DNA from: Lucifuga dentata
Taxonomy: Eukaryota > Chordata > Actinopteri > Ophidiiformes > Bythitidae
Assembly (NCBI GenBank): GCA_014773175.1
Contig: VXCM01002524.1
Location: forward strand, 1 to 64,000
Direction of reading: 5' to 3'
DNA: 64,000 nucleotides
Shown: positions 14,142 through 27,249 of the stretch, one piece after another
Layout: each line of letters starts with the position of its first letter
Position numbering within the stretch: the first letter of the stretch is position 1
Notes under the pieces: generated by a model
Told to the model about the DNA's origin: nothing
Databases searched by the model: none
Seen by the model: the letters and a program-made list of their open reading frames with translations, nothing else
Translations under genes and position numbers: made by a program

Positions 14142-14274
14142 CACCCATTTACCCCTTCATCTCTTAAGTACGGGTACTTACAGCAGGTATTGATTGAAGT
14201 AAGGAGTNCACCCATTTACCCCTTCATCTCTTAAGTACGGGTACTTACAGCAGGTATTGATTGAAGTAAGGAGT
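14142..14274. repeat. 66-base duplication around single N (assembly)
   Basis: Bases 14142-14207 and 14209-14274 are identical, with one N between. The unit is ordinary unique DNA, so a tandem duplication joined by exactly one N is best explained as an unmerged contig overlap. Confidence 0.85.
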
Positions 14275-16356
14275 ATGATACTGAAAACATCTCTGGATCC
14301 AGTTTGTGATCTGTGTCTTAGGCTGCTGTGGGCATGTGTGACCATTAATATTCCTCTGGAAAATTTCCCTCCATATGGATGGTTATAAATATAACAATCA
14401 CAAATCCTTTCACGCTGTCAGCAACCCATCACCATTGTTGTGTAAGGCTTTTATTAAAAGCCCAGAGAAACACACACATGCATAAATACACACCTCATGC
14501 ATGCAAACACTCTTTGCACTCTTAACTTTCCATTCCTGCCAGGCTACAGTATCTCTGTCTGTCTGTCTCTTTGTCAATCCTCGTGTCCCCAGGCCCTCCG
14601 TCGTTCTGTGTGTCCGTCCGTCTGTCTGGCTTTTAGTTACCTAAGAACCCTGGACCAAAAATAACAACACACTGTCAGACCTCTCGTTGCTATCTTCTCA
14701 CATATCCCATAAACTGAGCAGCTCTCCGTGCTGCCCTCGCTGTTTCTGCACAGACACAAAGTGCAAGCCAAGAGGAAAGATTTTAGCCGAGTCTGTTTCC
14801 TATTTGCCAATATGGTCATTTCTGTCTTCCATTTGCTCATTATAATTGTGATTCATTCACGAGTGACTGAACTGGGCTCAACCCACATTTGTCTATGCAA
14901 GTGAATGTCTCGTCAGTGAAAAGTTCAGTGAACCGGGTTCATAGAGATATAAGACCTCTGATGCTGTTTGCCTTCATCCGACCCCCAATTTCTGAACCCC
15001 ACTACACCCCTTGGGGGGGNTGGGGGGGGGGGGACAGCAACAGTGACCCATATGTGGTATGAAGCATCATCTGAAATACATCTGAACCTCTCTAACACAC
15101 ACACACACACACGCACGCAGCCCACATATACACTTCCTCTCCCCAAGGAAAAATCTTACCAGTAGGGCTCCACACATTTTCATCCTATGTAATGTATTGG
15201 GGCATACATGCACACATGCATGCATGCGTGTATTCACTTAATTATACACATGCACAAATACGGGCACACAAACACACATGTACATATGCATAAATACAAA
15301 TTTATAGTACATCTACACACAGTGATAACCAGATTTTGCAGAGTGCTACCGTATGAAAATAAGCGTAGGCCTTTAAACCTAAAGATGGAGACAGACAGAT
15401 GGACACACACACACACATACACACACTTAGCACACTCTTACAGTCAGACACAGACTCAAATGGACAAAAGGCAGAAAAGGGAGTAATGGGCTTAGTGCAG
15501 CAGAGCTTCATGTCTGTCATAATCTTGTCATGATACTGTCCTAATCCTCTTCTAATCCACCTCTCTTCTGGAAAAATGAAATTGGGATTACCCTTCTATC
15601 TGTCTCCATTACACAAGCATCTCTTTTGGTGTGTGTGTGTGTGTGCGCGCGCGAACGTGGTCACCAGTGCTGTGAGGTATTGCAGCATTCCCTGGAATGT
15701 CAGCTATCGTCATGCTCTCAGTTTTTTCCGCTGATCCTAGGGCTCTGGTTTTCCTACTGCTGGTATATATGTGTGTGTGTTGGTGTCTGTGTGTGTGTGT
15801 GTATGTGTGTGTGTCTTCACATATGTAAAGGTGTGATTCAGGAAAATATCTTTGTCGTGATGAGGACAATATTTCAGCTTTTGACACAAAGGTGACATTT
15901 GAAGGAGAGCAATACCACAGACACACACACACACACATACACACACACACTTTCACACACTACAGTGGAACAGATGGCCGCTGTGTGTGTGTTTGTTTGC
16001 ACTCAGATGATCATTTATATGCACAGAGCAAATTAACATGCTAACAAGCAGCCTTTGCATATGTGTGTGTGTCAATTTATAATTACCATTGTGGTCACGG
16101 GATGGAATCTTAACGGGTTTGTGCGCATGTGCATGTGCATTTGCGTGTGTGTGTGTGTGTGTGTGTGTGTCTTAATAGCATAGGCTCCACTGACCGTGAC
16201 TGGGGCATAAAGAGGCAACCCGCTGTCATTTAAAAGCAGGCAAGTCTTTACAATTCCTTTTCCCTCGGGGGAAACAAGGAAGACAGGGATGGACAGAAAG
16301 GAAGAAAGAGAGGTGGAGATGAAGTACATGAGTGGACAGAAGTTTCTAAAATAGAG

Positions 16357-16359
<3 letters not shown>

Positions 16360-16392
<33 letters not shown>

Positions 16393-16419
16393 CAGAGAGA
16401 GAGAGAGAGAGAGAGAGAN

Positions 16420-16453
<34 letters not shown>

Positions 16454-16481
16454 CAGAGAGAGAGAGAGAGAGAGAGAGAGG
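16360..16481. repeat. (TG)n-GACA-(GA)n compound repeat, doubled around N 16419
   Basis: A (TG)n run followed by gacagagaga appears before N 16419 and again after it with the same structure, so part of the length is probably the usual joining error. Confidence 0.75.
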
Positions 16482-17939
16482 GAATGGGTGATTCAAACAC
16501 TACTATGATGGCAATAAAAGGCTGTTTTGAGTTTGCATGTTAGGAGCAGAGATGGTCTTAATAGTGGTAGCAATGAGCAAAGTTTTGTGTGTATGCGTAT
16601 ATGTGTGTGCATGTGTGTATGTATGTGTCTATATGCACACATATTATGTATGTACTTGCCCCTGAGCTTCAAGGCTACTAACAGGCAGCAAAATCTTTGT
16701 TCCTGCGCACACACAGATACATCTAAAGTGTACACACACACACACACACACACACTCATGCAATTACTCACCTGTGGTTAAAATTGTGTCTACTGCTTTG
16801 CTCACCTTTACAACTTCAGAAGTTCATGTCTACATATATATTTATGTTTGTGTGTGTTTGTTTGCATGTGTTTATCCTCGGGTGTGTTCAGACTGTGTGT
16901 ATCAGCTCCCGGTGGTTGATTAGAATTGCTTCGAGTCAGATTCTTGCAGGTCATTGGTTAACAGTTGCCCAGGGAGACAGCTCAGCAGGCCGTGATTGGT
17001 GAATGATCCTAACATGGTCTGACAGCCTTGTTAGTGCAACCTGATTGGTCAATTAGAGACATCACTTATTCCCAAATCCCTGGGGAAGGAGAGAGGGAGA
17101 GGGGGAGAGAGAGAGAAGAGAGAGAGAGAGAGAAAGAGGAAAGAGAATGAGATCACCTTTGATTTCAGCTGCTCCAAGGTGATTGAATTCAATCAAATGC
17201 ATTTCAGCAAGTTTGAGCTGAAGCGCTGCGCTGCTGTGTGTTTTTCTCTCATTAAGCGCAGTGTATTCCAGAGAGGGCTCGTCAGAAATGGGGGGGGTNT
17301 GGGGGGTGTTGTAGAGTAAGATCCAATCTCCCCATAAATTATGAATGTGTTCCGGAGGAAAGCATTCAATAACTAAATGCCACATGGTACTAAGTTGAGG
17401 AATCCAACTGTGTGTGTGTGTGTTTGTTTGTTTGTTTGTTTGTTTGTTTGTTTGTTACACACCTCTCTGTTTCCATCCCTCTTTTTCCTCCTCCATATTA
17501 TAATCCAAGCCTCGTCTTCAGCATCTGAAGCGGGAATGACCACTGCTGCGTTAGTGCCTGGCAGAGCTTTTAGTAATAAAGTTGTGTTGTTTTGAAGGCC
17601 AGTCACGGACGGATTAACGAACTTGTTGAGCTTGTGAGGCCGCTGTCTGCAGCTGAGTCAATAGACTGGCTAATAAAGTTATGTTATCTGGATGGCAGGC
17701 AGCCTGCATGGCCTGCTGCTTTTCGAGACATGTCACGCTGTGTGCGAGTTAATAAAGTTATGTGTCCTTTGAATGGCTGTAATACAGTTTCTGGGTGAGC
17801 TGCTGTGTGGTGATAGCATTACAGGAGGTGTTTTGATTGTCAGTGCAATAGGCTTGAACTAAATGCCTCTCAGTATGACTGGGAAGGCCAGAGCGAACAA
17901 AAAGGCTGTTTCTGTAAGGGCGAATTATGATTTTATTTG

Positions 17940-18797
17940 TTAAAGGACCATACCGGCGATCGTGCATGTTTGAGCCCATAAATCCATATACCGTTTCCCA
18001 AGACATAAAACAGTATTTGAGTTTTCCTGTTATTTTTTCAAATCTCCTAATGTTTCGAAATCAAATCTGTGTACAATGAGACATCCACCTTAAAATTCAA
18101 TGTTTGCCTGTGAACATTTACGAACAATCATTTTAATTTCTTGGTTAATTCTCATGGGACTATATTCCCCAGTGCAGAAATACATCTTCCTTGCAGCTCC
18201 GCATTGCATCGGTTAAATAAAGTTACTTCAGCAAAAAAAAAAAAAAGCTAAGAGACGTCTGCCATGATGGATTATGTATCTCAAGCATGTTTATTTATTT
18301 ATTTATTGTTTACTTGGCAGGGACAAATACATGCAACATTACCACAGACAAATGTGGGAAATGCAATGTATTATAAGACGTCTAGCTTAAGCTAATTTGC
18401 AGTCCTTGTCCCTAGTCAGGCTTTTAAAGACAATAAAATAATTTATACAATAAAAAACAATTTATAGAATTCAAACAAAATACAGATTAAAACAGAGAAT
18501 CACATTTACATAAAAATTGTGTTTGCATGAATATGGGACGTCATTAATGCTCACATCTCTGTTGTTGCTTGAGCCAGAGTTTGACTTTTGAATTAAACAC
18601 CTTCAGGTCACCTTTCAAGTCTCTACAATTTGATTTTCATAGCATACTGGAATGAACTGGCAGTCTGAAAAGTAGGGGAAAAAAAATCAGAAAAATACCG
18701 CCAAAGCAGTATATTTTGGAAAATGGTTGTCAGTAATGTGTATACGGTTTGTATATATTGGGCTCAAACATGCACCATCGCTGGTATGATCCTTTAA
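17940..18797 (-). mobile_element. TTAA-flanked MITE, copy 3, with internal insertion
   Basis: Ends TTAA-aggaccatacc and ggtatgatcct-TTAA; interior blocks are in reverse order relative to copy 2. A foreign segment of about 320 bases (near 18287-18612), starting with a (TTTA)n run and containing gggacaaatacatgcaac, splits the block that other copies keep together. It may be the 3' end of a retroelement; I could not assign it. Confidence 0.82.
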
Positions 18798-18842
18798 GCT
18801 TTAACAAACAGAGAAACTGCTAAGAGGAAGGTGCAACTCACA

Positions 18843-18881
<39 letters not shown>

Positions 18882-19691
18882 CAGTGAAGATGTTTGGTAT
18901 GTGGCTTCTGTGTCAGGTGGAGCTGAGAAAGGTTGACACCTCGTCAGAGAGTCTGGAAGACGAGAGAGGAGATCTCACTGTGACACCAGGCTTTTTATAG
19001 ACACAGGGGAAGTAGAGATGGATCTAAATGGATCACCTCTGCTTCACAGGGCCCCTCCTCCAGTTTGTGTGTATGAAAATGCTCCTGTGTATATGGATTT
19101 GCATATTGTGGGCGCCCTGATATTCCTTTGTGATCCCATGATAAATGGATTTTCGTATATAAAAACGCCACACAGGCTGAAGCACAATAAGCCGTTGAAG
19201 AGGAATTTTCCAAATGTTTTATGTGTGTCTGTGCGGTTGGCATGTGTGTATGCATGCATACATAGATGTCTGTGTGTATATGTGTGTACGCCAGTGTGTG
19301 TCACAGCACGAGCGTATGAATGAGGGTGAATGGCGCGCCGCGGGAACGTTGGCGCTCTGTAAGGCATGAATGTGGTGATATGACAGTGATACATGGAGAT
19401 GTTTACAGTAAACTAAGAGATGGAGAGAGATTTGGCCTCGGGGGGATGGAGAGAAAGAAAGAGAGAGGGGAAGTGAGAGAATGACCCAATCTGTAGGATG
19501 TTTTCAGTGAACTCTGTAAAGCACAAGAAAATTGGCAATGTATATATTAGTGAATAATGATGTTTGAAGGCGTCATCATCCATCTCTCGCCGTCCTTCAG
19601 CCTCTTTGGCAGGGAAGCTGTTCTGTTTGATTTCAGGAGAGGAACATAGTTATTATGTGAACTGACACGGTTGGCTTGTGTTCAGTGTTTG

Positions 19692-19723
<32 letters not shown>

Positions 19724-19976
19724 ATACATGGGTATGTACATAACATATAGAGAGCTCTGTGGCAAATGTAAGACTACACTGTTATCCCAGATATTGTTTT
19801 AACTCAAAGAAATTAATTAATTGTAGCCAATTTAGTTAATTGTCCCAACATGATCTAATGATTTCGAGTTAATGGTACTTTTTGGATATTTTTTTTTTAT
19901 TCATTTAGAGTTTTTGAGTTGAGTCAACTTAAGTAAGTTGATTCAATTCAAAAACTGATTTAGTTTTGCCCATTGC

Positions 19977-20198
19977 TACACTGTAAAATGTGTAACAAGT
20001 TGATCTTACTTTAAAAAAATCTAGGAAACCGATCGCCTTGTAAAGGGTAAGTAAATATAACTATATAGTCTTAAGTTCAAGTAGACATAAAGTAAACATA
20101 ACTTAAGACTAATAGTTATATTTGCTTACCTTTTTCAAGGCAATCGATTTCCTAGATTTTTTTTTAAGTAAGATCAACTTGTCACATTTTACAGTGTA
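19977..20198. mobile_element. palindromic MITE, copy 1 (nested)
   Basis: Ends tacactgtaaaatgtg and cacattttacagtgta. The arms (aagttgatcttactt, ctaggaaaccgatcgcctt and their inverses) pair along nearly the whole 222 bases, so single strands fold back completely. A second copy lies at 23731-23947. Confidence 0.85.
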
Positions 20199-20251
20199 TT
20201 AGCAAAGCACCGACTTATTGCTTAAAAAAGAATCTTGGTGATTGAGTGGAG

Positions 20252-20310
20252 TGGCTCGGTGGTTACCTCTGTTGCCTCACAGCAAGAAAGTCCTGGGTTC
20301 AAGGCCAACC
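20252..20310 (+). repeat. tRNA-like repeat segment with A-box and B-box motifs
   Basis: Carries tggctcggtggttacctctg then gttgcctcacagcaagaaag then tcctgggttcaaggcc. The first part resembles a pol III A box and ggttcaaggcc a decayed B box. The same sentence of motifs is a very common dispersed repeat of fish genomes. A functional tRNA cannot be folded from it. Confidence 0.4.
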
Positions 20311-21628
20311 AGTTCCTTTCTGTATAGAGTTTGCTTTTCTATTGAGAATCCTATAGGTTCATTGAACATATACCTTTTTGTTTGTTCAACAATGCATAAC
20401 TTAACTTTTTTAGGGCAACGAGTTGCCTGCTTTTTTTTTAAGTTGAATGAATTTATCAGGGATTACAGTGTACTGAGAAATTAGACTATTTCCCCTCAGT
20501 GCCATTCTAAAATTTCCTCTGTCTGCAATCAAGCCCGTGCAGACAATATGAACTGTGGTGGAAGCAGAAACTGTATCCTTTTATGTGAATTGGTTTTACA
20601 GCAGCACACCAGTCTGTATACCCAAGCACAAATACCGTATAATGTGATATCGGCTGGCTTTAGGAGACTTAGCACTGCTGCTCTTGATTTGTTGCAACTT
20701 TGTGGGAAAGTTGACTGTGAGTGGGATAAACCCTTATTTGCCTGTTCCTGTGTGCGTGCGTGTGTGTGTGTGTGTGTGTGTATGTGTGTGTATGAGCTGA
20801 TGGATGAACTTGCAGTCTGGTAAGCAGGGGCATTCCCTTCTCTGTTCTCTCTCTGTGCCATGGAAACCAGACAGGAGGGCTATGGTGGCCCACAGGAGCC
20901 AAATGAGGCAGCAATAATGCAGCGCTTAACCCTGCATTGAAAAATGACTTCATTCTCTCATCAATAGAGCAGTTCCTAACGCCCCGCCACGCTTATGCAT
21001 GCACATACACATGCACACGCATACACATGGGCAAACACACATGCTTGCTTAATTGAAATGTGCAGTGGGTATTTCCCATGGTTAAGGTATGATACAGTTA
21101 ACTATTATGCGGTTCAGACTCACACACACACACACACACACACTACAGTATGCTGTATGCTGCACTGCGGAAAAATCAGTGTTTGCTCTTAGGGTTGATT
21201 GAGAGGCTTTGAGGTTATGAATGGAGACATGTCCATTCCTCTGTTTGTTTAGTCAGTTTATCAGTGTGTGTTTTTGTGTACATTAAGTATACACTGCTTT
21301 TATACACTTCTACTTAATTCAAATTCCTGTTAATTAGCTTAGCAGGTAATAATCTCCCTGGGTTTCATTAATAAATGGAGACAGAGAAAGATACCGTATG
21401 TATGACAGACTTCATAATTCAGCTCGTTGTGAATGGAAATGTACTTCATCTTTAGAGTAACAGTTATTAATTATTCTCAATTATTGGCTAAAATATGCTT
21501 ATGAATTCAAGGCCATGTTGACATTAAAATGTACACACATGTATAATCAACCTTATTGATCTGAAGGTAAGCCTACTACAGCCACAATTTGTGCATGTGT
21601 ATACATTTGTGTGTATGTGAGGGGGGGG

Positions 21629-21680
<52 letters not shown>

Positions 21681-21989
21681 AAGATGCTCTTTTCCACATC
21701 CAGTGACTCTTTGCTCACTTAATGCTGCTATTGTAAGGCTTCTTCCATTAGCGTATTTGTGCGTGCGTGTGTGTGTTTGTGTGTGTGTGTGTGTATTTGA
21801 GAAAGAAAGGAAGAGAAAGATTTGAGGCATACTGTAATATTATAAGCTGAGCCCTGAGGGGAACTAAGAGCTTTTAGAGAAAGAGCAACAGAGGCCGATG
21901 ACAGAATGTCAGCCAGGCATGACAGACAGACAGACAGACAGACACAGACAGGAAAAAGAAAGAAAGAGAAACATGAGAGAAAGACAGAC

Positions 21990-22034
<45 letters not shown>

Positions 22035-23730
22035 GTAAGGACAGGACTGAGAAAAAAGTCTTATTTCTATGGAATCAACACAGAATAATAAACTTAACAA
22101 TCAGGGATTTCCCTGTTCATTTTCTATGTGTGTATGTGTGTGTGTTGCAATTACCGTCTCTTAGATACCACTTAGCATCTGTATATTTACTTGAGAAGAA
22201 CAGGGTGTGTGTGTGTGTGTGTATTTATTTTTTCTGACAAAAATTTGCCGGATAATGTGTATGTGTGTCTTCTGTCAGGTCTGTTTACATTTGCGGTTAC
22301 TCCTCTGTGTGTCGGCTGGTGTTTGTGCGAGCGTGTGTGCGCGTGTTTGTGTGTACGTGTGTGTCTGTGCCCTGCGGCAGCCTCTTTATACTGTCTCCTC
22401 TGTGAGGGCTGGAATTGAAAGCCTTTTGAAATGATAAGCTAGACTTATGAATGGTTGCATACACCAGAGAGATAGAGAAAGTCAGATAGAGAGATACACA
22501 AAGAAAGGGCAAGAAGAGAGAGAAATGGAGAGATAGTTAGATGTCAAGGGGTGATGAATGGAATTAAAAGAAACAGCATAATTTAATAAAAGAAATGTGT
22601 AGGGGGAATAAAGTCATTATTGGAAGAGAAAGATTGCTCTTTAATTTCCTCACTCGCGGATTGTTTTCATATTCACGGCTCTCCTTCCTCTCATTTATCT
22701 GCGTGATTTAATGGAGTCACCGTCGGAGGGAAAAGACGAAAAGAAATGAAAATAAAAGGTGACAAGGGTGCGTGTATGAAAACGTGTGAGAGAGTAGAAG
22801 GCAGAGACGAAACCGGCGACGCTGACAAAAGAGGACAAAGTGCGTGAGACGTGAAAGGCAGAGGTTAGAGGCCGCTGCGGCGTCTTGTTAACCTGTGTGG
22901 CATGGGACAAAAGCTCAGTCGGACCCCTGAGCTGCCTGGCCGGTCTCAAGTGCTGCCTGTCAGGTTTTAGAGTGCTCTCTTTCGAGTCAGGCACTCATTA
23001 TGGCCTCAATCGGGGCCTCCCAAGACCCCTGCAGTAAAAAGGAACAATGTCACAACGCCAACCACTCCAGTCCACTACCACCAGCCCCACTGAGATCGCC
23101 ACAATGACTAGAACCAATGTGGTTAATGTCGCACCGTTTTGCTGCGGAGCGGTCTGTGCTACATTCAAGTAGTAATCATGTGAGTTTTTACAAGCGCTCT
23201 TTGCTGTGGTGGTGCTTTTTGTCTCTGTGCTCCTTAAAGGTCACCTGACAATCAGGCTGTCAATCAGGCGGTGCAGTGGCCTCTGCATTTTATGGTAGTG
23301 AGGTTGTCGTTTCTGCAGGTCACGAGAGTTTCCAGTTTGTTTAGCTGTCTGGTTTTCAGATGTAGTCCAATCTGATCCGATGGGTTGAAATAGTCAAAAC
23401 CATTCTGTAAATTATATTCCTCAAATTGTAGCCTGTGCACGTTTTCCACTTTTGCCAAGATGTGAATCTGGCAACCCGATAGGTCATAGATTTTTGTTTG
23501 TTGTTAAGCATGGTGGTTCTTCTATTTATTTAAAGCAAACCGCTGCTGCTGGAAACATAAAACGCATCACTTCCTGTTGTTCAGAGTATTTTCCTGGGAA
23601 AGACTTATGTTGTCTTCAAGCGAAACTGGTGAGGATGCGTTCGCACCAGGGTCAGATTGGGATCCTAAGTTTTAGCGGGACTTCAAGGTGTCGGGGGGGG
23701 GTATTTATATAGTATGTACAGTATATAGTA

Positions 23731-23947
23731 TACACTGTAAAATGTGACAAGTTGATCTTACTTAAAAAAAATTCTAGGAAACTGATTGCCTTGAAAAGGG
23801 TAAGTAAACATAACTATATAATCTCAAGTTCAAGTAGACAAAGTAAACATAAGTTAAGACTAATAATTATATTTACTTACCTTTTTCAAGGCAATCGATT
23901 TCCTAGATTATTTTAAATATAATCAACTTGTCACATTTTACAGTGTA
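23731..23947. mobile_element. palindromic MITE, copy 2
   Basis: Same ends and internal inverse arms as the element at 19977-20198, 217 bases. The two copies differ by scattered substitutions and small indels, as expected of old independent insertions. Confidence 0.85.
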
Positions 23948-24131
23948 GGCATAGTATGGTATGGCCAGACGAAGATGCCAGTGATGCCAGAGGTGGGGCC
24001 AAATAAGTCCATAATTGTCCGCTGTTTCCTGTTTCTCCATGCCAACGAAATTAGAAAAGAAAAAAAAAAAGTTTGCTTAGTTTAAGTTAATTTTAATTAA
24101 TATTACATTGTGCAGCGCAAAGGCCACCGGC

Positions 24132-24258
24132 CGGCCCACTGATGGCTGCAGCCCACCGGGAAAAGTCCCACCTCTCCCGATGGCAGTCCGACCCNCGGCC
24201 CACTGATGGCTGCAGCCCACCGGGAAAAGTCCCACCTCTCCCGATGGCAGTCCGACCC
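24132..24258. repeat. 63-base duplication around single N (assembly)
   Basis: Bases 24132-24194 and 24196-24258 are identical around N 24195. Same signature as at exon 14. The long open frames across it are produced by the repeat. Confidence 0.85.
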
Positions 24259-24882
24259 TGGTTCACACCATGCAACACAAGTGCAACAAAAATCAACAAA
24301 ATCACTTCGTTCTCTTTTCCAAAATGGCAAAAGACTTATTTTTCTGCATTGAGGTTAGGAACAAGAAAAGAGAAGTTTGACAAACATAACATTTATTGGC
24401 TCATAGATATTAGAGGAAGTGCAGAAAAAAGGAGGCTGGGGAAGAAGGAAACCCAGAGGAAGGAAAGAGTTGGGTGGGAAGGAAGAAAGTTAGGAGAAAT
24501 GAAAAAGGGAAGAAGGGAAAGACAGTGGAATGCAATTAGGAGGATTTGCAAGGAGGAAGAGGGAAGCAGGAAAGAAGAAATGAAAGCCAGGAGGAAGGAA
24601 AAAGGAAATGTTGCGAGGAAGAAGCGAGAGGAAGGAAAAAGGGAAGGGTGGAGCCAACGAGGTTAGGAAAAAGATGAAAGAATAAAGTTCAGAAGTGGTG
24701 AGACATGGCAAGCAGATTGCCTGACATTGAGATGCTGTGCATGTGTGTGTGTGTGTGTAGGCATGGGTGAGAGGTCTGTCTGTCTTCACCAGGATTAAGC
24801 TGCAGCCTTATTACAGTCTCATTACATCAGTCCACTTCTTCCATTACACACTTTGAATGTTGTGTCGCCGACGCACAAATGT

Positions 24883-25007
24883 ACACACACACACACATTC
24901 ACACACACACACACACACACACACTCACAGAGTCAACAAGTCAGTCTGGTCAGAATTGGGATTGGTATTTTGGTAATGATAATCAGTCGTGTGTATGAAT
25001 GTGTGTT

Positions 25008-25052
<45 letters not shown>

Positions 25053-25098
25053 NGTGTGTGTGTGTATGTACTTGTGTGTGTGTGTGTGTGTGTGTGTC
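24883..25098. repeat. (CA)n and (TG)n arrays facing each other
   Basis: A (CA)n array at 24883-24925 is followed at 25008-25098 by (TG)n with N 25053. The arrays are complementary across about 80 bases and could form a hairpin in RNA. Confidence 0.8.
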
Positions 25099-25395
25099 TC
25101 ACAGCTGTTCAATGCATTACCCACTAATATGACACTCTCACAGACACTGCTAATCTAATTTAGCAGTTGTCTTCTTTGGATGTGTTTGTATTGTTGCTCA
25201 GACAGCGCCCCCTATGTGCCTGCTCCAGCAATGTAGCCTGGCTTCCTTCAGTCATCATGCTCTGACCTGAACCTGTTCTCTATATTTGGGACCGTGCACT
25301 TTGTTGCACAGTGGGTCAGATTTCAAACAGAATAGCGAGTCTAATACTGTTGCTGCTAAAAGGAACGGTGGCATCACTTAAATCTGAGCTGAAAT

Positions 25396-25428
25396 GCGGC
25401 CTGCGGGTTAAAATGCCAGTTCTTAGCT

Positions 25429-25460
<32 letters not shown>

Positions 25461-25494
25461 NGCGGCCTGCGGGTTAAAATGCCAGTTCTTAGCT

Positions 25495-25526
<32 letters not shown>
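25396..25526. repeat. 65-base duplication around single N (assembly)
   Basis: Bases 25396-25460 and 25462-25526 are identical around N 25461 and include a (GT)n run, the likely cause of the failed join. Confidence 0.85.
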
Positions 25527-25528
<2 letters not shown>

Positions 25529-25893
25529 TGTGTGTGTGCGCACGCTAAATTAGCCTGGCTGGTATGTGATCAAAGACCTTAAACATCATCCATAGTTACA
25601 GGAGAGACACAACAGAGTTAGATTAAAATGTGCTTCTATAAACCTCAGAATATAAATGCTAATATGAAAAAAAAGGATTTTGTAAAGTGTTTTTCCTGTT
25701 TTTCTATTTTGTTTCACATTTTAATTTTGGCTGAATGTTTCATGAAGACCAGCAAAGTCTGCAGCTTACAAAACAGCGATGGCCAACATAAAAACTTGTG
25801 TTTCCGTTTGAAAAATGAAGAGCTTTCTTTCAAAGTGAGACAAAAGTGGCACCTTATTTATTGCTAAAATATTGGAGGCGTGATTTGTTTTCA

Positions 25894-26931
25894 TTAAAGG
25901 ACCATACCAGTGATTGTGCATGTTTAAGCCCAATAAATACTATCTGCATACACCTTATGTTACAACATTTTCCAAAACATAATTGCCTAATGTTTCAAAA
26001 TGAAATATTCAGGTGAGACACACACACACACACACACACACACCACACACACACCTGCACGTGCGTTCAAATGTTTTTAATTTCCCATAAAAGCCATTTT
26101 CCCCATGAACTATATTTCTGGTGAAGACTTACCATATATACTCGAATATAAGCCAACCCCCTGATTTTGACCTGCAAATTTAGATTTTTAAAGAAACCTG
26201 TATATAAGCCGACCCCCTGATGNCCTGATTTTGACCTGCAAATTTAGATTTTTAAAGAAACCTGTATATAAGCCGACCCCCTGATGTTGCTTCATCAATT
26301 TATTTGTTTAGCAAATTACCTGTTTGTATTCCTGTGATTTTCTGAAAATAATCCACGTACCAGTAAACATGATATTTATTCCAGCAGCTGATCACCGTAA
26401 CTGACCAATCACAACAGTGCTTACTGGCTGCCGCAAAATGTGCTGGATAAGATGTTTAGTCAGGAAATATCTCATTCTAAGGTATGATTTAAACTATTTT
26501 CCATGAGTAGTGGTAATAGATAGTGTTTCCACCCCTGGAAATTTCGTTCTGTGGGATCAAATTTGAGTTTCTCACGTATAAGCCGACTCCCCGATTTGCT
26601 TTGTGAAATTTGGTAATAAAAACTTGGCTTATACTGGAGTATATATGGTACATACTTTTTCTTTGAGTCTCCTGATTGAATAAAGTTTAAAAAAAATGTA
26701 ATAGACGTTTGGTTTGCTGTGATGGATTATGTATCTCACGCACATTTCAAATCTCTATAAGATTTTTTATAGTTGATTATTTATAATTACTGGAATGAAC
26801 TGAAACCAATGGCAGTCTGGAAAGTAGAAAAAACAATTCTAATATTTACCGCTCCGGTAATATGTTTTGGAAAATAATTACCAGTAATGTGTGTAGGTTG
26901 GGCTCAAACATCCACCGGTATGATCCTTTAA
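25894..26931 (-). mobile_element. TTAA-flanked MITE, copy 4, with nested element
   Basis: Ends TTAA-aggaccatacc and tatgatcct-TTAA, reverse orientation. It is split by a (CA)n run near 26020-26055 and by a second TIR element at 26130-26650, which explains its length of more than 1 kb. Confidence 0.82.
26130..26650 (-). mobile_element. TA-flanked TIR element (tactcgagtataagcc family), copy A
   Basis: Starts TA-ccatatatactcgaatataa and ends with the inverse, ttatactggagtatatatgg-TA. Internal motifs ataagccgaccccctgatg and atttcgttctgtgggatc recur in inverse orientation at 31987-33078. It contains a single-N duplication (26160-26222 and 26224-26286). It is inserted inside MITE copy 4, so it is younger than that copy. 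Confidence 0.8.
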
Positions 26932-27180
26932 AAATTTGATCTTTTGAGCGTTGTGGAGTTGTGGGATCATGAATATTTATGGAGGCTGAATGTAATGTTG
27001 AGAACACTGATAGCGTTTTGTTTTTTTTTTAAATTGATAACATTTCTGTGTATGTGCACTTGTATATGTGTGTGTGTGTGTGTGTGTGTTGTCTGGCTGG
27101 CGTCCAGGAGACTAGTGGCCAACACTGTTTGCTTTCATGGCCGGTCTTTCCAACTCACTGCTCAGAGGAATGCTGAACAT

Positions 27181-27181
<1 letters not shown>

Positions 27182-27248
<67 letters not shown>
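27182..27248. repeat. (AC)n microsatellite, about 33 units
   Basis: An almost pure AC run ending in gcacacatg. It is one of the longest uninterrupted dinucleotide arrays here and a likely length polymorphism. Confidence 0.9.

Positions 27249-27249
<1 letters not shown>

Larger units (their letters stand above)
10001..20000. other. presumed slit2 intron 4, part 2: no exon seen
   Basis: No coding exon recognised. Contents: purine-rich tract 10345-10612, (TCCTC)n 11256-11300, a motif-rich unique block near 11455-11545, (TG)n 12110-12163, a MITE at 12583-13197, a single-N duplication at 14142-14274, adjacent (TG)n/(GA)n at 16360-16481, (TG)n-(TTTG)n 17411-17455, a MITE at 17940-18797 and (CA)n 18845-18880. 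The rest is unique DNA in which I see nothing definite. Confidence 0.6.
19775..20472. mobile_element. outer snapback element with tacactgt ends
   Basis: Left end tacactgttatccc, right end gggattacagtgta, inverse of each other with one mismatch. The interior is AT-rich and interrupted by the inner palindrome at 19977-20198 and by a tRNA-like segment at 20252-20310. Confidence 0.65.

Noticed and set aside
20252..20310. A functional tRNA gene
   Set aside because: Only decayed A- and B-box-like motifs are seen; no cloverleaf can be drawn and the motif string is a common dispersed fish repeat.
24142..24666. 174-codon + strand open frame
   Set aside because: It spans a single-N assembly duplication and a GA-rich low-complexity stretch, giving Lys/Arg/Glu runs; no domain is recognisable.
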